Shown: positions 22,857 to 34,800 of the stretch, in pieces
Numbering within the stretch: the stretch's first letter is position 1
Layout: each line of letters opens with the position of its first letter
Origin: Hirundichthys speculiger
Lineage: Eukaryota; Chordata; Actinopteri; Beloniformes; Exocoetidae
Direction of reading: 5' to 3'
Assembly (NCBI GenBank): GCA_018398805.1
Contig: JAGFBZ010002028.1
Coordinates: 1,364,501 to 1,428,500 of the forward strand
Length of the DNA stretch: 64,000 bases
Notes under the pieces: model-generated
What the model was told of the DNA's origin: nothing
The model's input: the letters and a program-made list of their open reading frames with translations, nothing else
Databases searched by the model: none
Made by a program: the position numbers and the translations under genes

Positions 22857-25602
22857 CCGGAGTGTGTGAAGGTGTACGGCAGAGTGACTGTGATGCCAAG
22901 GGTGTCAACTTTATCAAAAAGCACAGCAGGACTTTGGACAGGGGAAGGCTGGAAGACAATCCCAAGGAAAGACAGCAGTGACTCATGAAGAAAAATACAA
23001 CGTAAGTACAATAAATTTTATTGCTGTTCTTTTGAGGAGGGCCGATTGATAATGGATGTTGTCGCCACAGTGCAACTGTGAGCAGGGATCGCCGATTAGT
23101 GGCAAAAAGGTTCACAAGCAGTGTAAAATCAAACCAAAGAGTTGGGGCCTCACATTAAAAATGATTAAATCCAGCAGCCAAATTTCTTCAGTAAAAATGC
23201 TTTTGAAACTGTAACCAGCTGCGTCAGTTTTCCTTGCTGGTGTTGAAGCTGCGTTTAAATAGAGTTGTTATGAGTGTAGATTCTGGCTGAACACTGAATT
23301 TTCTGCATTCTGTTAAAGTTTTGTGACAAAAAGAAAGCAAAAAAAAGAAAGAAATTATTATTGCACGCCTCAGTTATTAGTTTGCAAACTTGAAATCATT
23401 ACTTAGTTCTCTATAAGTCACTTGATTTTGAGACTTCCTTTGCTTTTTTCCCCTTCACCATTGTTGATAACAAATTGGTAAGGAAGAAATGCTAGCGTGC
23501 AGATATTAAACGCAACATACCATCCATACCATTGTTTGTTTCCATGACTGAGGGACATTGTGTTGGAGATTGTCATGCACGTCTAATCTAGACTGTTATA
23601 ATATTATGTATTATGTGAAAAGGTCAGTCTCCTTCAACGCAAGTGGGCTGACATAATAGCAGAGGAATCAAACACCTCACCGTGAAACCAAATACTGGAA
23701 CTACTCAGGCCTCCATGAGACCGTAGGCCTCCCAGTCTCTACCTTTTCTTCTGGGAACAGCCGTGTGTATGTGTGTGTGGGTCTCCTGTAAGTTGTACTC
23801 ATTTTAATGATGTGATTCATGTTAACATGTTTTACTCTATTTATTTCATTCAATAATTTGTTTGCACCTTTTTCTGATACCACACACACAGTGAAGAATG
23901 TAAGCTGCAGGAGAACATTGAGGTTGACGTATTGATTAAAAAAAGAGCACTACACTAGGTCACCTTTAAGCCTGTTACCTCCGGGTTCAAAAAGACTGCT
24001 CTTTAATTTCAGTTAGATGCACTAAAATACGTTAATGTTTGCCCCGCCCAACGCAGCGGAAGTCAATGCTGATTTGCTGCTTGACTTGCTATTCAACGGT
24101 CAAGTCAAGTTTGTCAAATCAAGACGGACAGCTTTTCCTTCAAAATAAAAGATTCACGTCGTAAACTCAATTAGTAAAACATATTTGGTTTGATTTTTTT
24201 TAGACTTGTGTTGTTCATGTACGAAAGGATATTGGTACAATAATAAAAGAAACTGCAGACTGCTGCCATACGCGTATTCTTGTATTTTATAGCGTGCGAT
24301 GTTTTCAAAAACGTAATTATTTTGAAATCCTTCGGCGGAACTTTAGGAGAGCTAAGTTAACCGCTTCGAAATTCCCGCAATGTTTGTGAATTTTGTGGAG
24401 GACTATTAATGATGGTGTAGATGCCAAGATTGTCATCGGAGGAAAGTTATTCATTCAAAGTTATACCACCACGAGGACGACTGTCTGTAAGCTCTTTAAC
24501 AGGTAACTCAGTTAAGCAGATGATTAGCTTAATTCCAATGCTGGAAGACTGGAAAGCTAACGCTTGTTCGTTTGCATCTCAGGGTTCACAAATAATAAAA
24601 ATACTTCATGCACCTTTATTTTTTTGGAGATTGTGGTGCTTGACTTTCAATTCCTTCTTTCTAAATTATAACTATAGTATTGAAAAGTTGCTTTTCTCGT
24701 GTATTTTGCATCAACTACTACGACTTCCTGGTTATGTTTTCTCTACTTTTCCTGTTGCGGTTGTCATGAATATTAACTGAAGATCTGACACGTGACTGTC
24801 TTATCAATCATTGTATGTAATATAATACGTAATATTACCTATATGTGTGACTGAAACCGCACTTTCAAATGTGTACGTGTGTTGCTTTTATTCATGACCA
24901 CATTGCTCATTTTATGTCCCGCATACAAACATAAATTTGCAGTAAGCTTTTACAATCGCAAAGTGGATTGCACTTAGTCATTACAAGAAACTCGGTGAGA
25001 AGCAGAAGAAGTAGATCAGAACTCTCAAAGGCAAATCGATTTACTGTAATCAAATGAAAGAGGAAGAGGTGGAGATAAAGCAGCGTCTGTCTGCCTTCAG
25101 TTACATCCAAGATATTTCTCTAGTCAATCACATTTCTTTAAATTTGCACCAATTTTGCACCAATTTCACAAAGTCGCAGCTTGTAAGTGCCTCAGTTCAC
25201 ATTAAATGTTATTTCTTTAGTGGAGGATGGAGTTGCAATATTGTCAAACAGCTGTTGTTGTAATGTTTGTGGTAAGTCTTGCTGGGGCACATTATGCTGG
25301 ATATAAGAGTTTTCCAGCTCTTGATATGGACTGAACACATTGTGACTGTGGCTGTCACGCTTATCTTGTTCGTCTTTCTTTACTGTGTGTTGAAGTGTAA
25401 GAGTTTGCATTTTGTGGTTGTAGTTTCAATGCTCAAGTTTCACTTCCTACAAAATTGGGACAGAAACAAAACAATAGATTCTGGATTCCCCACGGGCTCC
25501 AGAAGTCACGCCAAGCCTGACAGTTTCATCATAATCGTTTGGTGATGTGAAACCAAACATGCCGCCCAAAACCTGGGTGATATGTCTTTTTTATTCTTTC
25601 AG
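22857..25602. other. Intergenic region between clic5 and enpp4 (divergent)
   Basis: clic5 (minus) and enpp4 (plus) start away from each other here, so both upstream regions share this stretch. A small CpG-richer patch lies at about 24.03-24.50 kb. An acceptor ttctttcag ends at 25602 just before the enpp4 ATG, implying at least one upstream non-coding exon. Confidence 0.5.
24290..24502 (+). other. Candidate 5' non-coding exon of enpp4
   Basis: A CpG-containing patch ends in a good donor (tttaacag|gtaact, exon end 24502). It lies 1.1 kb before the acceptor that opens the first enpp4 coding exon. An ATG at 24421 reads MPRLSSEESYSFKVIPPRGR, but spliced to 25603 it would be out of frame with enpp4. 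It would then act as an upstream ORF or belong to another transcript. Splice signals are seen; the pairing is inferred. Confidence 0.3.
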
Positions 25603-25603
25603 G

Positions 25604-25837
25604 ATGCTACTGAAAATACTGCTGGGCTTCCTGTGTGGCGTCAATGCTTTGGCTCCAGAAAAGGCTCAGCAGGCCAGTCCTCCGCCGCTGCTGCTGGTGT
25701 CGTTCGACGGCTTCCGCGCCGACTACCTGCAAAGGTTTCCCATGCCGAACCTGAAGCTCCTGTACAGCCAGGGTGTCCTCGTGGAGCAACTCACCAATGT
25801 CTTCATCACCAAGACGTTTCCCAATCACTACAGCCTG
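25604..25837 (+). CDS. enpp4: enpp4 coding exon 1
   Basis: Encodes 78 residues: signal sequence [16 protein letters not shown], first metal ligand in [10 protein letters not shown] (D35) and the catalytic threonine T71. Acceptor ttctttcag precedes the ATG by one base; donor CTG|GTGAGT. Confidence 0.95.
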
Positions 25838-28800
25838 GTGAGTACGGGGTTTTCATTGTAAAAGGTGATCTGTCAGCAGTAATATGAGCTCTAAAAGCGC
25901 ATCTGTTCTATCCAGAAGTATCTGAACAATAGCAAAGTTTTTATGGTTTTGAATGTATACACTTCTGGACAAGACCAACTGGTTTGTCGAGCCACGGAGG
26001 AGAAAACCAGCTTTGCTGAATATGTTAAACCATATTCTTAACGACTTAACGTCCACGCCTACAAGGACACCTGCTGAACTACTCTTTTATTCCTTTGTGC
26101 TGTTTTAAAACATTTACATTTTGGACATTGTAGAGTGCCATTTATAGGTCTCCAGTTGTTTCGAACATATGGGCCAAGCATTTTTTTTCAAGATAATTTA
26201 AGATGGGGCCCCAAATATTCTAAAAGAATTAAGCGTTACTCGTTATAAAAAATGGATTTTTCTTTTGCCTGAGTTGAAGCTTAAACAGAAAACTATTCTG
26301 TTACAATTACCCTTCTGGTCCTTTTATCTGCTCAAGCAGTTACTTGCCAATAATCAACTTTTTTCCAAAAAAGTTATTTTATTTAGACAGCTTTTATAAC
26401 TGACTGGGTAGAAAATTTAGGATCAAATGGTATTAGTATGCATTATGTCCTCTATACAAAGTCTCATTTCATCGTAGATTGTTTTAATTTGAATACGCTG
26501 AAAGAATAAGAACCTTTGTTATCTCCATATTTGAAACGCAGATCAAGTATACTGTTGTGTGGTAATCGAAGAAGTGTTCTTCCACAATGATAAATTCAGG
26601 GAAAGTTTGAAGGGTTTCATCAAAAAGGAATTGATATAATAAAAAAAATCAGCATTTTCCCAGAACACTTCTTTATTAGTGCCATTTACTTTCTGGTCAA
26701 GGGGAAGTAGATTGTGATTGATCTGTCAGTGCACAGATGAAGTTGATCATATTTAAGTATTTGCCAGGAATATTATATATCATCTTGAAATAACGTCAGA
26801 ACCTTAGTGTCAGGGTTGTATAATTCTTCCCTCTCTTTCAGTCCCTTTGTAGCTCAACTACAACTGGGGAAAAAAGACCCCACTTTTCTCATATTACCTG
26901 TTCATTTGATGGTGGATGTTACTCATACACTAAAAACTCATTTCAAGTTTTTCTACTCGAGCTGAATACAAATGTGGAGAGGTGAATTAAATTAGGTTCC
27001 AATTTGTCTCTATAAGTGGAAATGATCTTCCATAAAATAAAACATCACTGTTCTCAGTTGCGCAACCCAATAACACCAAAGCAGATTTAGGCACCCAAGT
27101 GCTCCTTTGTCAAGGTAAGAACAATGATGGGTGCAGTAGGGCAGGAATGGATTTCATTAAGTTATAGAGAAAAACAGTAACATCATCTGCATATAATGTG
27201 ATAGTCAGCGGTTCATTTTCGACTATAAACAGTAATGGTGTCAGAGGTTTCTCTTGTCTGTAACCTTGTTCATTTGATAGATCTGTTTCCAAAACCAAAA
27301 TGCGCTTGGGTTTGAAAAAGTATGGCCGTTCAACCTTTTCAGCATCCACTGACATCTGGTGATGGCAGCAAATTTATAAATCCCCCAGAAAAAAAAAAGT
27401 TTCATCACTCACTCACCTACAGCATGTTCACACACAGTTGAGGAATATTTTTGCAAAGGCAAAGTCTCACGGTGACCGTGAATTGAAATGAATGAAATCA
27501 GGTACTCGATTGATAAGCATTGCAGTAACCTTTGATAAATCCCGTCCGCAGACGAGAACTGTCGTTGTTTTACTTTCCAGGTAACTGGGCTGTACGCGGA
27601 GTCTCACGGCATCCTGGCCAGCAACATGTACGACCCCGTCAGCCACAAACACTTCAACGTCAAAAACGACAGCGACCCCATGTGGTGGAGCGAAGCACAG
27701 CCCCTTTGGCTCTCGGCGCTCGACTCCGGCTACAAGACGGCGGCTGTGATGTGGCCCGGCTCCGACGTGGTTATCGGCAACCGCACAGCAACGCACTACT
27801 TCCCCTACAACTCTGATATGACATTCCAGCAGCGACTGGGGAACGTGACAAACTGGATGGTCGGAAACGGAACGGTAGGGAAGTCACTTGCAGGGATTAA
27901 TATGTGATTAATTAAATTGCATTCAACTGAATCGCCATCACATGTAATGCACGCTGTAATTCCAGTCTCTTCTGTGGGATGGCGGGAACTCGGGGAGGGT
28001 TAAAAGCTGTTTTCTGACATTCTGTAACGTTTTTACCATTTTACCAGGAGAAAGGAGTGATGTTTGCAGCTCTCTACTGGGAGGAGCCGGACCGGTCAGG
28101 CCACGCTTTCGGCCCTGAGAACAACACTGCAATGGCTGAAGTGCTGAAAGAGGTAGTACAGTTATTTAGTGTGTTTCTCTATTACATATTTTAGTTATTA
28201 GTGCCTATGAGACTATTGCTTCACTGGGAGCTGACATGTTTAATTTTCAAAATGCTAAAGATGTGGAAAATATGTAAAATCACCTCTGTGCGAGACTGTT
28301 TTCTTGATCCTGCCCCTGCTGGATCTCTGACCGTCACTGCACATTCTCACGGTTTACACAAGGTTTCCACTGATTTTGTGCTTCTTCTTGTCCTCCGTTC
28401 ACTACAGTATGCTCGCTTGCAACAGACAATTGTCCTGATCATTTTCACTTTTCAGCATTTACAGCAACAAAAAAATGCAGCACTGACCAAGAAAGGCATC
28501 AAGCTATCAAATGTACATAGCTGAGTCTACCAACACCCTGGCATGAAGGCACAGTTATAAATTATAGGTGCGGTTAGACAAGACTGTAAATTAACTTTTT
28601 CCCAGCGTCTATGCTGCTGAAGAGGTTTATGGTCCAGTAGCCCATGAATATAACTTCTAGCACAACTTATCAAATTGATGGTAGAATAGTGCCTCTCATG
28701 ATGGGAGCTTGTTGCAGTCGCTCCATCGTTTGTGCAAGCTTTGTGTGTGTTTGAGTTTTTTTTTCCAGCAGTCTTCTTCATTGACAACATTGATTTTTTT

Positions 28801-31800
28801 TTTTTTTTTGTAGTTTGGATGCTGTATTGCTTGAGGGGTTTTCTTTTTTTTTTTTTTTTTGTCTGCACTTAGATTCATGGTTAGTGCCATCATCTGGCAT
28901 AACCAAATAATGTATGTATGCAATTCAATCTTGTAGCATTTGTGCTAATGTAAAATGTGAACATGCCCTTCACTAGTCCTCTCTGGCAGTTTTTTTTTTT
29001 TTTTAAATAAATGCAGAAGTATGAGTGATAGTGAGTTAGTGCTTTATTAACTCCTAAAACCTTGGTTCTGTCAGAGAGGACTTAAAACACGACAGTGTAG
29101 TACAAAAGAACAGATGAAGACACTAAACAAGAAGACATAAAACAGACCATTTTTTGCCATCTGTTATGATGTAACTAAAGAAACGAGATGCATTTATATT
29201 TAAATTTCTTTATTTATATCTTTATTAACTATGAAACTACTTACATTTGTAGCTCGTTTTTTTCGTCGCCATCCTTTTTGAAGATGTCTTGGCGAAAATA
29301 CGCAATGCCTTCTTGGGTAGCCCTTACCAGCCCAAGTGTGGTGCCGGAGAATCTCAATATTGAGGGGGATATAGCCCTCAAACTTGTCCTTCAACTTGAC
29401 GTTCTGAGAATCGGGACAGCACTTGCACTTTGTGAGAGCGCACATTTTTGAGATTGAGGGTTAAGGGCGGGTGCTCTGCTGTGGAGGGCGCATCATCTCA
29501 ACCAACCCGGCCAGTGTCACTGACTGACCTCAGGGAGTTGTCCACGCCGGTCAAGGTCTTATTCACAAACCACTGGAACTGCTCCTGCTGCTGTCTCTCA
29601 GCTCCCTCCTCAGCCACTCTTCCTCCCTCAATCCGGAGCAGCTGCCGGTACCCCTCGCCCGAGTCATCAGCACCGCGGTTGCTTGGTGGTTCTGGCAAGG
29701 AGTCTGGTGGCGGTCCAACCTTTGGATTCTGAGTCTGACTGTGGCTCAGGTTCACGTCCAACTCTTGGTCATTGAAATTAGTCTCTCTTTACCCTCGCCT
29801 TCGATATCTCCACTATCTTTGTTTCCAAATTGCTTGAGTGTTTTATGATTGAATCCAAATTATACATTGGCCAAAGGCACATTTCCTGTATTTTAATCGC
29901 TTTAATGGACATCTAGGCCTTGTGTCCTAATTGGTGACTGGTCAAATTACTAATTGATTTCAGGTTGCACAGCAGGCACACCTTTGTGATGTTTGAATGG
30001 CAAACATTTATTAAGTCCTAAGTCACATGTATTTTTAAAAGTGTTTAATCAGCTACAGGATTAAATCATGCCCACTCTTAAGGAAGCCTGTTCAATGATT
30101 TCAATGACATTTACATGTGTTGCGTAAACTGTGTTTCGTTGTTTGGAAAAAAAAAACTGCTCAAGATGACATCACGGTTGGGTCTGCCTCCTTTTTTCAG
30201 TGCATCATCCCTCTCTGTTAAGACTACTGGCATTCCAGCCACGCACAGGTGGGTGCATCTGAAAGTAGGGAAGGGAGAGTGCACTTAAATGGAAAGCACT
30301 AAAGCAGGGGTGCTTGAATATTGAATTAAGCACCAACAGTAGCATCAAGCCCAAAATGAACTGTGGCGTTCTTCAGGGTTCAATTTTAGGTCCAACACTC
30401 TTTAATATTTACCTGCTTCCTCTTGGTGACATAAAAAAGAGGGACGGTATCAGTTTTAGTCGTTACACTGATGACACAACTTTCTATTGCTGTGTCTCCC
30501 GATGACATTATGTACCCTCATTTGTAGAATAATCTGCCAGAAGACCTCATTCTTCAGTGTTTCCTCTCAGACAAAAGATGGTTTCCTCCAGTGAATAAAG
30601 GCCACATGTGCAAAAAAAAAAAGTAATTAAAGCACTGGAGTGCTGGAAGCACACATCAGTTTGATTAGACACGTTGGTTTTCACATGTTGATGCACCCTG
30701 GTGCAGTCTCAGTGTTCACCTTATTATATTATATCATTTTTCATTTGGTTCAGTTTATGTTCATATAATGTTATTTTCACTGTAAGCAGAGCATCGTGTT
30801 CCCATGACAACAGGCCTAAAGTGAAGCCCCAAAAATCATGGCGACACAACTATGCGTTGTCGACCCAGAATTAGCCTTTTTTTTCTATAGTATGTTTTTA
30901 CGACTCGAGACAATGTCTTGTCCAGCAGAACACGGAGGCCACTTTTGCTCAAACATGTGTTGAACGCCCAGTAGTTGGTTTGACCCGAGGTCTTGGAGCT
31001 TTCATACCACAAACAAACCACACCTGAGTAAGACGACAGCCGTGCCTCTTCAGATCGCTCTCGGTATGGCTGTTTTAGTGCGCACCAGAGAGCAGTTACT
31101 GTGTTCACACTGACCCAAATGAACCGCACTCATGACCAAAACTCCAACTTAAATAGCTGAATTGTAAACGCTAGTTTGGCACACAGTCCTTCTGCAGAAG
31201 TTAGCCTCAGGCCTTTTCTACAGGAGATGTTCACATACCTTAAGAAAATAATTAAGCTGTAGAAAGATCTACAGACAATATTTAAATCCTCAGAAGTTCT
31301 TTCTGATCTTTCAGTTCTACAAATACCTTCATCATTTTACAAAATATTTTTTACTTTGAACCAAAATTCAGATTTAAAAAAAAAAAAAAGTGATTTGATG
31401 ATGGATGGATAACTTACTTCAAACATTTCTCAAAAATACAGTAACAATAAATCTCAGTGTTTGCATTTTTATTTCATGTAACAACAGTAGTTGATAGACA
31501 CAATCAATAGTAACAGAGGCTGATTCATATTGATTAATAGTCAATTAGATTTTTTATTTATTCATGATGAAAAATATAGTCACAATAAATCTCAGAGCGT
31601 TGGCATTTGAATAGGAATGATTTAGATTTTCCAATTAGCCGAAACAGTTGGTGTTTTTTGATTATGGGAGAAACCGGAGTATCCCGGAGAAAACCCACGT
31701 AAAAGCCACGCCTCAGCTCTGAATCCTCTCCACTTTTCTCTTTTACTTTTGTTTATTTGTTCTCATCCTCCCTCTGAAAGATTTCCTCCATCTCTTTCTG

Positions 31801-34800
31801 GAGTCGTTTCTTCCAACCCTCCATTTTTTGACGATATGTTCCTCTAAATTCTTCAAGTCCTTCTGCAGCTTTTTCTTTTCACACTCAAGTCTTTTACAGT
31901 TTTCCTGCATTTGAGAGGGAAACATCTCAAGTTTTGCTTTTTCAAACTCCAGTTGATTCCAACCATGTTCCAGATCTTTCTGACCGTGTTTTAGGTCTTC
32001 AAACCGCTCCTGCAGATGTCGTCTTTCAATCTGAAGTTTTTGATCAGTCTCCTCAATTTTCATCATAAACTGTTCAAATTCCATTTTCTTCAGATGTAAA
32101 TGTTTCCAACCCTCTTCTTGATCTTTCTTGGTCTCCTCTAAATTTTCAAACCCCTGCTTCAGCTTATACTTGTCACGTTGTAGTTGTGCATAAGCTTCCT
32201 GCGTTTCAGTGCTTAACAGCTCAACTGCTGTTTTCTCTACATTAATTTTTTCCCAACCCTCTTCCAGATCTTTCTGACTGTCTTTTAGGTCTTTGAACTT
32301 CTCCTCCAGATTTTCCCTTTCAATCTGAATGTTGTTTTCAGTTTCCTGCATTTCCACGATAATCAGTCCAAATTCCGTTTTCTTCTGCAGTAAATATTTC
32401 AAACCATTGTCCAGATCATTTTTACTGTGTTTTAGGTCTTCAAACTGCTCCTGCAGATGTTGTCTTTCAGTCTGAAGTGTTTGATCAGTCTCCTCCATTT
32501 CCATCATGAACTGTTTAAATTCTGTTTCCTTCAGCTGCAAATTTTTCCAACCGTCTTCTAGATCTTTTTTGGTCTCCTCTAAATTTTCAAACTCCTGCTT
32601 CAGCTTATACTTCTCATGTTGTAGTTGTTTATAAGCTTCCTGAGTTTCAGTGCTTAACAACTCCACTTCTGTCTTCTCTACATTAATTTTTTCCCAACCC
32701 TCTTCCAGATCTTTCTGACTGTCTTTCAGGTCTTTGAACTGCTCCTCCAGATTTTCCTTTTCAATCTGAATGTTGTTTTCAGTTTCCCTCATTTCCTCAA
32801 TAATCAGTCCAAATTCCGTTTTCTTCTGCAGCAAATATTTCAGACCATTGTCCAGATACTTTTGACCGTATTCTAGGTTTTCAAACTGCTCCTGCAGTTC
32901 TTTTCTTTCAGTCTGAAGTTTTTGATCAGTCTCCTCCATTTCCATCATAAACTGATCAAGTTCCATTGTCTTCAGCTGTAGATCTTTCCAACCCTCCTGT
33001 TGATTTTTCTTAACCTTTTCTAAAATCATGAACTCCTCCAGCAGCTTTTGCTTCTCTGTCTTAAGTTGGTGATCAGTTTCATCCAATTTTTCCCAACTCT
33101 GTTCAAGATCTTTTCTTTCCTCCTCAAAATCCATCTGTGCTTCTCTCAGTATTTTTATTTCCTTCTCACATTCTCTCTTTGCTTGCATCAGTCTGTTTTT
33201 CTCCCTGTTTAGTTGTTTTTCCTGCTCCACCAAATCGGTCTTCTTGTCATTTTCTTGTTTCAAGATTTCAATCTCTCTGTTCATCTCATTTTTCTCCTTT
33301 ACAAGTTCCTCCTTCTCTTGCTGGAGGTCCATGTATTTCGCTTCAACTTCTCTTAAAGCTTCTACCTTCTCCTCCAGATCCTTATTCCTCTGTTCAAGGA
33401 ATTTCTTGTCGTCCTCCAGTTGTTTGAGGCGCTCCATCAGCTCATCAGGGCTATTTGAGATCCCGAGTTGGCTGCTTGGCTGGATCTTTTCGATTTCCTG
33501 CGGAAAGTCTGAAAGTTGAAGCTTCAGGCTGTTGTTGTCGTCACTCATGAGCACGTTGCGAGCAATTTCCTCATCATTGAATTGATTAAGGATCTCACAT
33601 TCAGCGCTGTAGCGAGGACTTCTCTTTACAGTTTTCTCACTTGGTTGGTGTCTGGAAGCCATAGATACTTTTGATGTGTGTCTTCTAGATCAGTGTTTTT
33701 CAGAGTGACTGAAAAATTCTAACTGGTAAAACTAGGAGGAGTTCTGGAATATGACATCATACAGAATCAGCCCCGCCCACACAGGTCATGCCTACAATGA
33801 AAAATGGAACAGTCCTTCTCAGTTATATTTAAAATTAAATTAAATCTGTGACTGAATTACATATGAGTAGGATAATTTAAGATCAAACTTGATTGATGCT
33901 ACAGTGGGAAAATTAATCTAGTTCAAGTAGCTCACATGACAGTATATAGTGCAAATAATATGAAGTAAAATATTTGCTAATTTAGTGATAAGAATAGTTA
34001 AAAAATGAAATGAAAATTCAGGCTGTAGACATAATAACATTACATACAAGCTGTGGGGTCGGGGTGGATTATGTGTGCATATACCACAGCATCAACAGAA
34101 GTCCTGAGCAGGAGCGTGCAGACTCCAAAGAACCTCGGTCTCCTCAGAAGGTTGGAGGAGACTTTGGCCCTTTTTGTATGGCACATTGGTGTTGTGAGAA
34201 CAGTCCAGGTTATTGTTGAGGTGAACACCAATATCCTTAAAGCTATCAGACCCCTGGATTCTCACCGGTGTGTGAGGTGGTCTCCTTCTGAGAGCCAACA
34301 ATGGCTGAGTCATCAGAGAACTTCTGGAGATGATAACTGCTGGTGTTGTATGTCCAGTCTGAGGTATACGGTGTGAAGAGGAACGGAGAGAGTAACGTTC
34401 CCTGAGGGACCCCGGTGCTTCAGACCAGCACCTCAGGGACAGGTTACACAGCCTCACGTACTGCGGCCTGTTGGTGAGGTAGTTGATGGTCCATGCAGCC
34501 AGCTGATGATCCACTCCTGCCCCCTCCAGCTTCCCTCTCAGTAGAGCTGCCTGCGTAGTGATGAAGTATTTCATATATTTGAATATTTGAAGGTGATCAT
34601 AATATTAAAAAGTGTAATGCTTGTGAAAGGCACCAAACTCCATTTGTGACATGCAGATAAGCTCTTGCCTTCTTTAACTGTGAAATTATCAAGGTAAGAT
34701 GACTTTAAATATTAGAATCAATAAAGTGTGATCCTAACTTTAAGACTTTATTTATTCTAAAATCAGTAAGTAATATATCAATTCCTGCAAATATAGAGTT

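Noticed and set aside
33137..33519. Plus-strand serine/proline-rich frames opposite the coiled-coil ORF
   Set aside because: They are shadows of the E/K-rich minus-strand repeats.
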